From contig NZ_CP141059.1 of NCBI RefSeq assembly GCF_034661235.1, positions 4,153,501 through 4,217,500 of the forward strand: a stretch of DNA of 64,000 nt. The letters are read 5' to 3'. A program made the translations under genes and the position numbers. Source of the stretch: Nocardioides bizhenqiangii (lineage in GTDB: Bacteria > Actinomycetota > Actinomycetes > Propionibacteriales > Nocardioidaceae). How positions within the stretch are numbered: the first letter of the stretch is position 1; each line of letters opens with the position of its first letter. A model generated the notes under the pieces. That model saw only the letters and a program-made list of their open reading frames with translations, did no database searches and had not been told where the DNA came from. Below are positions 18,506 through 27,852 of this stretch, one piece after another.

Positions 18506-21500
18506 TCAGGCAGGCACCACCTTCTCGACGTACGGGACCAGCCGGACCGGACCCACCAGCCCGTAGCTCTGGCGCGCTGCGCCGCCGTAGACCGCGGGCG
18601 TGACGACCCGTAGCCGGTTGAGCAGGGTCGAGGCGACCTCGACCTCGATCACGTTGCTGCCGGGCCGTAGCCGGCGGCCGAGGTCGACGGTGGCGTCCAG
18701 CGGGTCGCACGGCGGCAGCGGCTCGCCGTTGACGCTCACCCGGAACGTGTCGTTGACCTCGCCCAGCTCGAGGTAGGCGCCGTCGTCCCGGGTCCAGTCG
18801 GGCCCGAGGTCGACGGTGGCGCGGTAGCGGCCGATGCCGGACACGTCCTCGAAACCGGGGACCTTGGACCACGACTGGAGTGTCGCCAGCTCGGCCGAGT
18901 GCTGCTCCTTCGTCGTGCGGAGGTCCTTCGGGTCCGACGGGTCGGCCGGCTTCCAGTCCTCCAGCTCCAGCGACCACCCGGTCGGGGCGACGGGCTCGCG
19001 GACCCGGTCGACCTGCACCGACGCGGTGCTGCCGTCGGGGCGGGTGAGCTCGGTGGTGCCGGCGACCGTGGTGCGCAGCGCGGCGTTCGCTCCGCGGGCC
19101 ACGACCTCCTTGCCGGCCGTCGCGACGGGCAGGACCGACCGGGCGGTGCTCGTGCCCGGCGCGGCGAGCGCGATGACGACCGACTGGCCGGGGACCAGGT
19201 CGACGCGCACCCGCACCCGGTCACCCGAGCGCTCGTACGCCGCCGCCCGGGAGGTCTCCCCGGTCCAGGCGTCGAGCAGCCACGGGACCGCGGACGGGTC
19301 GGTCGCGGTCAGCCAGACGTCCTGGAGGACCCGGTTGAGCCGGCGGTTCTCCGCGTGCCGGGCGTTGGCGAGGTAATAGAGGTCGATGTCGCCCTCGACC
19401 CGGCGCACGTGCATGACCGTCGAGTCGGCGTGCTCGACGTCGCGGATGACGCCGAGCGCGGCCAGCGCTCCGCCGATCCCCGCCTCGGGCACGCTCCTCG
19501 TGGTCGGCAGCGCCGCGATCCTCGCCATCAGGTCGCGAACCTCGGCGACGGCGGCCGCGTCGGTGCGCCCGATCGGGGTGGCGTCCCTCGCCCAGTCCTT
19601 GCCCGCGTCGTTGACGAGGATCACCGGCAGGCCCGCCCGGCCGAGCTCGAGGACCTTGCGCGCCGCGGCGAGGTCGATCGTCACCTCCCGGCTGCGGATC
19701 TTGTCGGGCCCGATCACCAGCACCTTGTAGGCCGGGCCGTCGGGAGCGAGGCGTCCGTCGCGGAAGGTGACGTCGTCGCGGGTGAGCAGCGCTGACGTGA
19801 TGAACGAGTGCGACCACCCGAGCTTGGTGCCGTCGTTGGTGACCCAGAACGGCCCGATGCCGGTCGCTGCGCCGCTCTTCTGGCGCAGGAAGACCAGGTC
19901 GTACTTGGGCGTGCCGGTCTGCAGCACCAGCTGGGTGCGGGCGAGGTAGGAGGCGATGCCCGGCAGGTGCTCCCACTGCGGGGTGCGCGGTCCCCACGCC
20001 TCGCCGAAGCCGACCGCGCCGTTGTAGTACGGCGAGAAGGCGGCGAAGCCCGGCCAGGTGACGTCCGGCGCGGCGGCGTACGGGAAGCCGTGGATGATCG
20101 CCTGGTTGACGCCCGCGGCGAAGATGCTGTTGAGGGTGAACAGCGCCTGGTTCTGCGCGGTCGGGCTGGTGCTGTTGAACCCCCAGGTCGTGTTGTAGGC
20201 CGCGCCGTTGTAGCAGATCGCCTCGCAGGACAGGATCTTCTTCCCGGCGATGTCGCGGCCGCCGGCCATCACCCGGTAGTCGTCGAGGTTCTTGAAGCCG
20301 AGGGACTCGGTCTCGGCGATGTCGAGGATGGCGGCGTGCTCGGTGCTGTCGGTCTCCAGGCCGTAGGCCTGGATCCGCAGGCCCATGCCCAGGCTCCGGG
20401 CAAACTCCTGCATCGGCCGGAGGTGGCGGTCGCGGTAGAGGTCGGACAGCACCTGGTTGAAGTCGTCGCGCACCTGGTTGGTGCGCAGCGCGTCGGTCGT
20501 CGCCGGCGAACCGGGCGTGCCGAGCGCGAACTGGTAGTCCTCCTCGACCTCGAGCACGACCGGGAGCCAGGGGCGCAGGTCGTAGCCGGCGCGGGCCTCG
20601 AACTCCTCGAGCATCCGCGGGGTCCAGATGGTCGCCTCGGTCTCGATCTCCAGGGAGTCCTCGAAGAGGTAGCCGCCGGCGGCGCGCAGCCGGGCTCGCA
20701 TCTCCCCGTCGAGCACCCTGTCCTCCCAGAGGTCGATGACGGCCTGGGTGCCGGCGTCGCTGAAGTGGTCGACGACGTAGGAACGCGGGCTGGTGTGCGG
20801 GCCGGCCTCGGGCTCCTGGCCGGACCCGCGGCGCCAGGTCGCCAGGACCGCCCAGGTCGAGCCGGCCGGCTCGGCGGGCGCGGTCCAGGTGAGTCGGGTG
20901 CCCGAGACGTGGTCCGACAGGTCGACGTAGGACTCGGGGTCGAGCGTCGTGATGGAGGACGTCGCCGCAGTGACGCGGTGGGCCTGCACGGTGACCAGCT
21001 CGACCTTCGTGCTGTGTGCCTCGCCCGTGGGTGCGGGGAGCTCGGCGTCGAACGCCTGCCCGGCGGCGACGTCGGCGCGGCCGTACGCGAGCTCGCTGCA
21101 GGCGGCGTCGTCGTCGGGGGTGATGGTCGGCACCGCCGCCGGCCAGGAAGGACCGACGGTGATGTCGATGCGGACGTTCCGCTCGGCCGCCCTCGCGAGG
21201 GCGGCCTTCACGCCGGCGACCCAGGTCGGGCTGCCCCAGCCGTGCTTGGCGACGTCGATCTCGATGCCGCGTGCCCGCAGGCTGTGGGTGACCACGGCGA
21301 CCTCGAGGACGCCGAAGCCGGCGTCGGCGACCTGGTCGACCTCCCGGGCGATCTCCGCGGGATCCACGAGGCCGTGCGGCCACCACCAGCGGAACCCGGC
21401 CGCGGTCGCCGTGCCCGGCTTGCGGAACGCCTTCTCGAGATCCTTGGGCAGTCCACCGGGTCCGCTCGCCAGTGCGCCCGCGGGCGCGAGGGCCGAGCCG

Positions 21501-21595
21501 CTCGCGCCGACCACGGCCGCGGCACCGATCGTGGCGGCGGCCGCGCCGAAGAGCGAGCGGCGGTTGAGGCGGGCGCCGGAGGTGGGTTCGGTCAT
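18506..21595 (-). CDS. GH106 alpha-L-rhamnosidase, Tat-exported (1029 aa)
   Basis: Exported inverting alpha-L-rhamnosidase of family GH106, structurally distinct from GH78. The twin-arginine signal MTEPTSGARLNRRSLFGAAAA is followed by the family start FRWWWPHGLVDPAEIAREVDQVADAGFGVLEV. Further family features are HPF-like strands around GLRIQAYGLETD, the LSCEAICYNGAAYNTTWGFN segment with a likely catalytic Glu, and WEHLPGIASYLARTQLVLQ. A C-terminal beta-sandwich (~870-1020, RYRATVDLGPDWTRDDGAYLELGEV) looks like a GH2-type sugar-binding domain. Being inside the rhamnose catabolic operon, unlike the three GH78 enzymes, it may handle oligosaccharides at the cell surface. Tat rather than Sec export suggests folding before secretion. 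Confidence 0.88.
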   Translation of the reverse strand: MTEPTSGARLNRRSLFGAAAATIGAAAVVGASGSALAPAGALASGPGGLPKDLEKAFRKPGTATAAGFRWWWPHGLVDPAEIAREVDQVADAGFGVLEVAVVTHSLRARGIEIDVAKHGWGSPTWVAGVKAALARAAERNVRIDITVGPSWPAAVPTITPDDDAACSELAYGRADVAAGQAFDAELPAPTGEAHSTKVELVTVQAHRVTAATSSITTLDPESYVDLSDHVSGTRLTWTAPAEPAGSTWAVLATWRRGSGQEPEAGPHTSPRSYVVDHFSDAGTQAVIDLWEDRVLDGEMRARLRAAGGYLFEDSLEIETEATIWTPRMLEEFEARAGYDLRPWLPVVLEVEEDYQFALGTPGSPATTDALRTNQVRDDFNQVLSDLYRDRHLRPMQEFARSLGMGLRIQAYGLETDSTEHAAILDIAETESLGFKNLDDYRVMAGGRDIAGKKILSCEAICYNGAAYNTTWGFNSTSPTAQNQALFTLNSIFAAGVNQAIIHGFPYAAAPDVTWPGFAAFSPYYNGAVGFGEAWGPRTPQWEHLPGIASYLARTQLVLQTGTPKYDLVFLRQKSGAATGIGPFWVTNDGTKLGWSHSFITSALLTRDDVTFRDGRLAPDGPAYKVLVIGPDKIRSREVTIDLAAARKVLELGRAGLPVILVNDAGKDWARDATPIGRTDAAAVAEVRDLMARIAALPTTRSVPEAGIGGALAALGVIRDVEHADSTVMHVRRVEGDIDLYYLANARHAENRRLNRVLQDVWLTATDPSAVPWLLDAWTGETSRAAAYERSGDRVRVRVDLVPGQSVVIALAAPGTSTARSVLPVATAGKEVVARGANAALRTTVAGTTELTRPDGSTASVQVDRVREPVAPTGWSLELEDWKPADPSDPKDLRTTKEQHSAELATLQSWSKVPGFEDVSGIGRYRATVDLGPDWTRDDGAYLELGEVNDTFRVSVNGEPLPPCDPLDATVDLGRRLRPGSNVIEVEVASTLLNRLRVVTPAVYGGAARQSYGLVGPVRLVPYVEKVVPA

Positions 21596-21643
21596 CGTGG
21601 AGGCCTTCCGAGAGGAGATGGGGACCGGGCAGGGGTACGACGG

Positions 21644-23119
21644 CTAGCGGACGCGCGCCTCCGCGTCGGCCCAGTCGGCACCGCCGCGCGGCTCGTAGCG
21701 GCGGACGTCGTAGGACCGGCGGACCAGCGACCGCATCGCCGCGAGGTCGGGGAGGTCCGCGCCGAGCGCGCGACCCTGCACCAGCACGTTGCCGAGGGCG
21801 GCTGCCTCGACCGGTCCGGCGAGGACGGGCAGGCCGCAGGCATCAGCGGTGAGCTGGCACAGCACCTCGTTCTGCGAGCCACCGCCGACGACGTGCACCA
21901 CGTCGAGGGTGACCCCGGCGAGGTCGGCCGCGGTGCGGACGTGGCGGCGGTAGGCGACGGCAAGGCTGTCGACGATGCACCGCGTGATCGCGACTGGTGA
22001 GTGCGGCACCAGCTCGCCCGCCTCCCGTGCCAGCGCAGCCACCCGCTCGGGCATCGGGTCGGCGACCGTGCTCGGTGCGAGCAACCGACGGTCGTTGATG
22101 TCGATGACCGTGCGCAGCGGCTCGAACTCGGCCGCCGTCGCGATGAGCGACCGCAGCTCGACGTCCTTGAGCCGACGGTCGCCCCAGGACCGCAGGCACT
22201 CCGACAGGACCCACAGGCCGGTGACGTTCTTGAGGAACCGGACCGTGCCGTCCACCCCGAGCTCGTTGGTGAAGTCGGCGAGTCGTGCCTGCTCGGTCAG
22301 CACCGGCCGGTCGAGCTCGAGCCCGACCAGCGACCAGGTGCCCGAGGAGATGTAGGCGAACCGGTCGGTCGCGGCGGGCACGCCGACCACGGCCGACGCG
22401 GTGTCGTGCGAGCCGACGGCGACCACCGGGACGTCCGCGGTGACGCCGAGGTCGCGCGCGACGTCGGGCAGCAGCGGCCCGGCCACCGACCCCGGGTCCC
22501 GCAGCGGCGGCAGGATCGACCACGGGAGCCCGAGCCGGCGACAGAGGTCGACGGCCCACTCGCCGGCGCGCGCGTCGTAAAGCTGGGTGGTGGAGGCGTT
22601 GGTGCGCTCCGCGCCGGCCACGCCGGTCAGCCAGAAGCCGAGCAGGTCGGGCAGGAGGAGCATCGTGTCCGCCGCCTCGAGCGCCGCGGAGCCGCGGGCC
22701 GCGACGAGCTGGTAGAGCGTGTTGAACGGCAGCTGTTGGATCCCGGTGGTGGCGTAGAGCTCGGCGGCGCCGATCTCCGCCACGACCTTCTCGGCCACGC
22801 CGTCGGTCCGGGCGTCGCGGTGGCTGAACGGCAGCCCGAGCAGCTGGCCGTCCCGGTCCAGGAGGCCGTAGTCGATCGCCCAGGAGTCGATGCCGATCCC
22901 GTGCAGCGGCCCGGTGGTCGCGACCTCACGGATGCCGTGCAGCACCTCGCGGTAGATCCCGAGGACGTCCCAGAACAGGCCGTCACGCACCGGTACCGCG
23001 CCGTTGGGGAAGCGGTGCAGCTCGTTGATCTCGACCCGGCTGTCCGTGATCCGTCCGGACATCACCCGGCCGCTGGTGGCGCCGAGGTCGACCGCCGCCA
23101 CTCGCACAGGCTCAGTCAT
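21644..23119 (-). CDS. rhaB: L-rhamnulokinase (491 aa)
   Basis: FGGY-family sugar kinase that phosphorylates L-rhamnulose to L-rhamnulose 1-phosphate with ATP. It starts MTEPVRVAAVDLGATSGRVMSGRI, the N-terminal phosphate-binding loop; other family motifs are GIGIDSWAIDYGLLD, GSHDTASAVVGVPA, YISSGTWSLVGLELD and the C-terminal VHVVGGGSQNEVLCQL / GPVEAAALGNVLVQ. The length is typical. It lies 22 bp downstream of rhaD, across a short tandem repeat that contains its start codon, and 48 bp before the GH106 gene. Confidence 0.96.
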   Translation of the reverse strand: MTEPVRVAAVDLGATSGRVMSGRITDSRVEINELHRFPNGAVPVRDGLFWDVLGIYREVLHGIREVATTGPLHGIGIDSWAIDYGLLDRDGQLLGLPFSHRDARTDGVAEKVVAEIGAAELYATTGIQQLPFNTLYQLVAARGSAALEAADTMLLLPDLLGFWLTGVAGAERTNASTTQLYDARAGEWAVDLCRRLGLPWSILPPLRDPGSVAGPLLPDVARDLGVTADVPVVAVGSHDTASAVVGVPAATDRFAYISSGTWSLVGLELDRPVLTEQARLADFTNELGVDGTVRFLKNVTGLWVLSECLRSWGDRRLKDVELRSLIATAAEFEPLRTVIDINDRRLLAPSTVADPMPERVAALAREAGELVPHSPVAITRCIVDSLAVAYRRHVRTAADLAGVTLDVVHVVGGGSQNEVLCQLTADACGLPVLAGPVEAAALGNVLVQGRALGADLPDLAAMRSLVRRSYDVRRYEPRGGADWADAEARVR

Positions 23120-23144
23120 CGCTGGGAGTCATCGCTGGGAGTCA
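23115..23144. repeat. 13-bp tandem duplication at the rhaD-rhaB junction
   Basis: GTCATCGCTGGGA occurs twice in tandem (23115-23140), followed by GTCA of a third copy. The repeat spans the rhaD stop codon and the rhaB start codon. On the minus strand it creates a second upstream ATG in another frame (ATGACTCCCAGCGATGACTGA, a six-codon frame overlapping the rhaB start). It may affect rhaB translation; that is speculative. Confidence 0.8.
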
Positions 23145-25181
23145 CCGCAGGAAGGCGGCCGCGACACCGGCATCGACCGGGATGTGCAGTCCGGTGGTGT
23201 GGGTCAGCTCGGGCCCGCAGAGGACGAAGACGGCGTTGGCGATGTGGTCGGGCAGCACCTCGCGCCTGAGGATCGTCCGCTGGGCGTAGAACTTCCCGAG
23301 GTCCTCCTCCTCCACGCCGTACACCGCGGCGCGGTTGGCACCCCAGCCGCTGGCAAAGATGCCGGAGCCCTGGACGACGCCGTCGGGGTTGACGCCGTTG
23401 ACCTTGATGCCGTGCTCGCCGAGCTCGGCCGCCAGCAGCCGCACCTGGTGCGCCTGGTCGGCCTTCGCGGCGCCGTAGGCGACGTTGTTGGGACCGGCGA
23501 AGATCGCGTTCTTGCTGGAGATGTAGACGATGTCGCCGCCCAGCTGCTGCTCGATCATCACCTTCGCGGTCGCCTTGGCGACCAGGAACGAGCCCTTGGC
23601 CATCACGTCGTGCTGGAGGTCCCAGTCCTGCTCGGTGGTCTCCATCAGCGAGCGGGAGAGGGACAGGCCGGCGTTGTTGACGACGAGGTCGACTCCCCCG
23701 AACGCCAGCACCGCGGCGTCGACAGCGGCCTGGACGGCAGCCTCGTCGCTGACGTCGACCTGCACACCGACGGCCACGTCCGCGCCGCCGATCTCGCGCG
23801 CGGCCTCCTGGGCCTTCTCCAGCGACAGGTCCGCGATGACGACACAGGCACCCTCGGCGGCCAGCTTCTGCGCGGTGGCCCGGCCGATGCCGGACGCGGC
23901 GCCGGTAACCAGCGCGACGCGGGTGGCGAGCGGCTTGGGCTTCGGCATCCGCTGGAGCTTGGCCTCCTCCAGCGCCCAGTACTCGATCCGGAACTTCTCC
24001 GTCTCGTCGATCGGCTGGTACGACGACAGTCCCTCGGCGCCGCGCATCACGTTGATCGCGTTGACGTAGAACTCGCCGGCGACGCGGGCGGTCTGCTTGT
24101 CCTTGCCGAAGCTGAACATGCCGACGCCGGGCACCAGGACGATCAGCGGGTCCTTGCCGCGGATGGCGGGCGAGTCCGGTGTCGCGTGCCGGTCGTAGTA
24201 GGCCTGGTAGTCCTCGCGATAGGCGACCGCGAGGTCGTGCAACCGGGCGAGGGACTCCTCGACCGGCGCGGTCGGCGGCAGGTCGAGGACCAGGGGCTTG
24301 ACCTTGGTGCGAAGGAAGTGGTCGGGGCAGGACGTGCCCAGGGCGGCGAGCCGCGGGTGCTCCGCGTGGGCGAGGAAGTCGAGGACCTCGTCGGAGTCCG
24401 TGTAGTGGCCGACCATCGGCCGGTCCGCGCTCGCGATGCCGCGGATGGTCGGCGCGAGGGCGGCCGCCCGGGCGCGGCGCTCGGCCGGCGGCAGCGCGGC
24501 GTACCCCTCGAGCGCGGGTCCGAACGGCTCGGCCCTGGAGTTCTCGGCGATGTAGTCGGCAGCAGTGTCGATGATCATCAGCGAGTGGGCCTCTGCCTCC
24601 TCGCTGGTGTCGCCCCACGCGGTGATGCCGTGACCCCCGAGGATGCAGCCGATCGCCTGCGGGTTGCGGTGCTTGATCTCGGCGATGTCGAGGCCGAGCT
24701 GGAAGCCGGGGCGCCGCCACGGCACCCACACCACACGGTCGCCGAAGATCTCCTTGGTCAGCGCCTCGCCGTCGGCGGCGGTGGCGATCGCGATGCCGGA
24801 GTCCGGGTGGAGGTGGTCGACGTGTGCCGCATCGACGAGGCCGTGCATCGCGGTGTCGATCGAGGGAGCGGCGCCGCCCTTGCCGTGGAGGCAGTAGTCG
24901 AACGCGGCGACCATCTCGTCCTCGCGGTCGATGCCGGGGTAGACGTCGACCAGGCTGCGCATCCGGTCGAGGCGGAGCACGGCGAGTCCGGGCTCGGTCA
25001 GGGTGCCGAGGTCGCCGCCGGAGCCCTTGACCCAGAGCAGCTCTACCGGCTCGCCGGTGACCGGGTCGGTCTCGACTCCCTTCGCCGAGGTGTTGCCGCC
25101 CGCGTAGTTGGTGTTCTTCGGGTCGGCGCCGAGGCGGTTGGACCGGGCGATCAGCGCGGCCGCAGCGGGGTTGGTCATCAT
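23142..25181 (-). CDS. rhaD: Bifunctional rhamnulose-1-phosphate aldolase / lactaldehyde dehydrogenase (679 aa)
   Basis: Fusion enzyme that cleaves L-rhamnulose 1-phosphate to dihydroxyacetone phosphate and L-lactaldehyde, then oxidises the aldehyde to L-lactate. The N-terminal class II aldolase domain (residues ~1-400) shows NTNYAGGNTSAKG and the zinc-binding HVDHLHPDSG and GGHGITAWG segments. The C-terminal short-chain dehydrogenase (~430-679) has the Rossmann motif VTGAASGIGRATA and the Ser-Tyr-Lys set in YISSKNAIFAGPNNVAYGAAKADQ. This is the usual arrangement in actinobacterial and proteobacterial rhamnose pathways. Two consecutive ATGs open the gene. The lactate formed explains the lutABC genes downstream. 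Confidence 0.95.
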   Translation of the reverse strand: MMTNPAAAALIARSNRLGADPKNTNYAGGNTSAKGVETDPVTGEPVELLWVKGSGGDLGTLTEPGLAVLRLDRMRSLVDVYPGIDREDEMVAAFDYCLHGKGGAAPSIDTAMHGLVDAAHVDHLHPDSGIAIATAADGEALTKEIFGDRVVWVPWRRPGFQLGLDIAEIKHRNPQAIGCILGGHGITAWGDTSEEAEAHSLMIIDTAADYIAENSRAEPFGPALEGYAALPPAERRARAAALAPTIRGIASADRPMVGHYTDSDEVLDFLAHAEHPRLAALGTSCPDHFLRTKVKPLVLDLPPTAPVEESLARLHDLAVAYREDYQAYYDRHATPDSPAIRGKDPLIVLVPGVGMFSFGKDKQTARVAGEFYVNAINVMRGAEGLSSYQPIDETEKFRIEYWALEEAKLQRMPKPKPLATRVALVTGAASGIGRATAQKLAAEGACVVIADLSLEKAQEAAREIGGADVAVGVQVDVSDEAAVQAAVDAAVLAFGGVDLVVNNAGLSLSRSLMETTEQDWDLQHDVMAKGSFLVAKATAKVMIEQQLGGDIVYISSKNAIFAGPNNVAYGAAKADQAHQVRLLAAELGEHGIKVNGVNPDGVVQGSGIFASGWGANRAAVYGVEEEDLGKFYAQRTILRREVLPDHIANAVFVLCGPELTHTTGLHIPVDAGVAAAFLR

Positions 25182-25198
25182 TTCCTTCTCTATCGGGG

Positions 25199-26371
25199 TC
25201 AGTTCCAGGACAGCTGCGTGCCACCGACGCGGCTGGCCTCGATCTCGGCCTGGTAGCCGGACTCGGCGTAGGCACGCATCGGGTCGGCCGGCAGTCCGTG
25301 CTCCTCACGCCAGCCGGCGAGGTCGGCCCGGACGTCGGTGTAGAACGCGTCCATGAAGACCTGGTGGGCACCGAGGACGTCACCGGCGTCCTGGGCGGCG
25401 TGGAGCGCATCGGTGTCCACCAGCAGCGCGCGAGCGGTCATCTCCTGCACGTTGAGGACCGACCGGATCTGGCCGGGAATCTTCTCCTCGACGTTGTGGC
25501 ACTGGTCGAGCATGAACGCCACGTCGCTCTCCGGCCCGTAGCCGCCGCCCCGCATCACCTCGAAGAGGATCCGGAACAGCTGGAACGGGTCGGCCGCGCC
25601 GACGATCAGGTCGTCGTCCGCGTAGAAGCGGGAGTTGAAGTCGAAGGAGCCGAGCTTCCCGAGCCGCAGCAGCTGCATCACGATGAACTCGATGTTGGTG
25701 CCGGGCGCGTGATGGCCGGTGTCGAGGCAGACCACCGCGCGGTCGCCGAGAGCGGCCACCTGGGCGTACGCCGTACCCCAGTCGGGGACGTCGGTGTGGT
25801 AGAACGCCGGCTCGAAGAACTTGTACTCGAGCACCAGCCGCTGGTCGTCACCGAGCCGGTCGTAGATGGTGCTGAGCGACTCCCCCAGCCGGTCCTGGCG
25901 GCCGCGCAGGTCTGCCTGGCCCGGGTAGTTGCTGCCCTCGGCCAGCCAGATCTTCAGGTCCCGGCTGCCGGTCGCGCCCATGACGTCGATGCACTCGAAG
26001 TGGTGGTCGATCGCCTTCTGGCGGACCTTGGCGTCGACGTGGGTCAGGGCGCCGAACTTGTAGTCGTCGTCCTGGAACGTGTTGGAGTTGATCGTCCCGA
26101 GCCGCACGCCGTGGTCCTGGGCGTACGCCGACAGCGCGGCGTAGTCGTCGACCTTGTCCCACGGGATGTGCAGGGCGACGGTCGGTGCGAGGCCAGTGAA
26201 CCGGTGGACGGTGGCGGCATCGGCGATCTTCTCCTCGACACTGCGCGGGGTGCCCGCGGTGGCGAAGACCTTGAAGCGGGTGCCGGAGTTGCCGAACGCC
26301 CAGGAGGGGAGCTCGATCGCCTGGCCCTCGAGCCGAGCGGCGATGGCGGCGAAGCCCTTCTGACTACTCAT
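25199..26371 (-). CDS. rhaI: L-rhamnose isomerase (RhaI type, 390 aa)
   Basis: TIM-barrel, divalent-metal-dependent isomerase converting L-rhamnose to L-rhamnulose. It is of the RhaI type known from Pseudomonas stutzeri rather than E. coli RhaA. Likely metal ligands lie in LEYKFFEPAFYHTD, VVCLDTGHHAPGTN and GSFDFNSRFYADDDLIVG. Start MSSQKGFAAIAARLEGQAIELPSWAFGNSGTRF overlaps the rhaM stop as ATGA, so the two are translationally coupled. rhaD follows after 17 bp. Confidence 0.95.
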   Translation of the reverse strand: MSSQKGFAAIAARLEGQAIELPSWAFGNSGTRFKVFATAGTPRSVEEKIADAATVHRFTGLAPTVALHIPWDKVDDYAALSAYAQDHGVRLGTINSNTFQDDDYKFGALTHVDAKVRQKAIDHHFECIDVMGATGSRDLKIWLAEGSNYPGQADLRGRQDRLGESLSTIYDRLGDDQRLVLEYKFFEPAFYHTDVPDWGTAYAQVAALGDRAVVCLDTGHHAPGTNIEFIVMQLLRLGKLGSFDFNSRFYADDDLIVGAADPFQLFRILFEVMRGGGYGPESDVAFMLDQCHNVEEKIPGQIRSVLNVQEMTARALLVDTDALHAAQDAGDVLGAHQVFMDAFYTDVRADLAGWREEHGLPADPMRAYAESGYQAEIEASRVGGTQLSWN

Positions 26372-26742
26372 GATCGGGTGCTTTCTGCGAGCTGGTCGTC
26401 GAGGTTGAACACCTCGCGGAGGACGACGAAGCCCTCGTCGGGGGCCTGTCCGGCTGTGTCATCGGCGGCATCGGCGGCATCCGGCCAGGTGAAGTAGGCG
26501 GCCATCTCGGCTTGCCAGCGGGTGTTGACCTCGGTGCGGCCCATGGCCGCCCGGGCCGCGGCCAGGTCGTCGGACTCGACGTACCCGACCAGCAGCCCGT
26601 CCTCCCGCAGGAACAGGGAGTAGTTGCGCCACCCGGTCTCGGCAAGTGCGGCGAGCATCTCGGGCCAGACGGCCCGGTGCCGCTCGACGTACTCGTCGAT
26701 CAGGTCCGGTCGGACCTGGAGGGTGAAGCAGTAGCGGGGCAT
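26368..26742 (-). CDS. rhaM: L-rhamnose mutarotase (124 aa)
   Basis: Small DUF718 enzyme interconverting alpha and beta anomers of L-rhamnose to feed the isomerase. MPRYCFTLQVRPDLIDEYVERHRAVWPEMLAAL contains the likely catalytic His (RHRAVWPEM) and is followed by NYSLFLREDGLLVGYVES. It is about 20 residues longer than the E. coli enzyme, with an Ala/Asp-rich insert (PDAADAADDTAGQAPDEG) before the closing VVLREVFNLD segment. GGAGG lies upstream of ATG 26742. Confidence 0.95.
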   Translation of the reverse strand: MPRYCFTLQVRPDLIDEYVERHRAVWPEMLAALAETGWRNYSLFLREDGLLVGYVESDDLAAARAAMGRTEVNTRWQAEMAAYFTWPDAADAADDTAGQAPDEGFVVLREVFNLDDQLAESTRS

Positions 26743-26800
26743 GGTGGTGCCGCCTCCCTGTTCCTGCGGTGGTGAGGACGTGTCAATTCCGAGCCGAGGC

Positions 26801-27826
26801 TCAGAAGTCGAAGTCGCCGATGTTCTCTGCGTTGAAGACGAACGGGTCGCCGAGGAGGACCTCGCCGTCCGCGCCCACCGTGTACTCGCCGAGGTCGCCG
26901 GCGTCGAAGGTGTCGCCCTCCTCGCCCTCGATGTCGCCGTCGATCAGGGCCTGGGTGGCGTACATCGCCAGGTAGCCCAGGTCGCCCGGGTTCCAGAGTG
27001 CGAAGGCCTCGACGGTGCCGTTCTCGACGTACTCACGCATCTGGTTCGGGGTGCCGAGGCCGGTCAGCGCGACCTTGCCCTTGTACTCCGAGTCCGACAG
27101 GTAGCGGGCGGCCGCGGAGATGCCGACCGTGGTGGGCGAGATGATGCCCTTCAGGTCGGGGTGCGCCTGCAGGAGCGCGGCGGTCTGGTCGAAGGACTTC
27201 TGGTCGTCGTCGTCGCCGTAGACGGTGTCGACGAGCTCGATGTCGGGGTGGTTGGCCTCGAGCTCCGCCTCCATCATCTCGATCCAGGCGTTCTGGTTGG
27301 TCGCGTTGGCCGCGGCCGACAGGATCGCGATCTCGCCCGAGCCGCCGATCTGCTCGGCGATCAGGTCGACCTGGACCTTGGCGATGCCCTCGGCGCTGGC
27401 CTGGTTGATGAACAGGTCGCGGCACTCGGGGTTGGTGTCGGAGTCGAAGGTGACGACGGAGGCGCCGGCGTCCATCGCCTCGGTGAGCGCGTCGCAGATC
27501 GCCTCCGGGTCGTTGGCCGAGACGATGAGGCCGCCGACGCCCTGCTGGGCGGCGGTGTTGATGAACGGGACCTGGGCCTCGGGGCTCGCCGTGTCGGGTC
27601 CGACCTCCTCGATCTCGGCGTCGAGCTCGCCGGCAGCCTTCTCGGCGCCTGCGGTGCTGGTGTCGAAGTACGGGTTGCCGAGGTTCTTCGGCAGCATGGT
27701 GACGGAGCTGTCGCCCCCGCCGCTGCCTCCGTCCTCACCGTCGTCCCCACCGCACGCGGTGAGGCTGAGGCCCGCAACAAGGGTGACAGCGGCCAGGGTG
27801 GCCACCCGTCGGCTCTGGAACTTCAT
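26801..27826 (-). CDS. rhaS: Rhamnose ABC transporter substrate-binding lipoprotein (341 aa)
   Basis: Extracytoplasmic sugar-binding protein of the importer. Start ATG 27826 gives a lipoprotein signal (MKFQSRRVATLAAVTLVAGLSLTACGG) with lipobox LTAC, then a Gly/Asp/Ser-rich tether. The mature part is a periplasmic-binding protein of the ribose/rhamnose type: TMLPKNLGNPYFDTSTAGAEKAA, GGLIVSANDPEAICDALTEAMDAG, VVTFDSDTN and LKGIISPTTVGISAAARYL. Ligand assignment to rhamnose rests on the surrounding genes and on similarity to RhaS-type binding proteins. It follows rhaQ by 26 bp; the 58 bp after it is the longest gap in the operon. Confidence 0.93.
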   Translation of the reverse strand: MKFQSRRVATLAAVTLVAGLSLTACGGDDGEDGGSGGGDSSVTMLPKNLGNPYFDTSTAGAEKAAGELDAEIEEVGPDTASPEAQVPFINTAAQQGVGGLIVSANDPEAICDALTEAMDAGASVVTFDSDTNPECRDLFINQASAEGIAKVQVDLIAEQIGGSGEIAILSAAANATNQNAWIEMMEAELEANHPDIELVDTVYGDDDDQKSFDQTAALLQAHPDLKGIISPTTVGISAAARYLSDSEYKGKVALTGLGTPNQMREYVENGTVEAFALWNPGDLGYLAMYATQALIDGDIEGEEGDTFDAGDLGEYTVGADGEVLLGDPFVFNAENIGDFDF

Positions 27827-27852
27827 CGTCCTGGTTACCTTTCGTTGACTGA

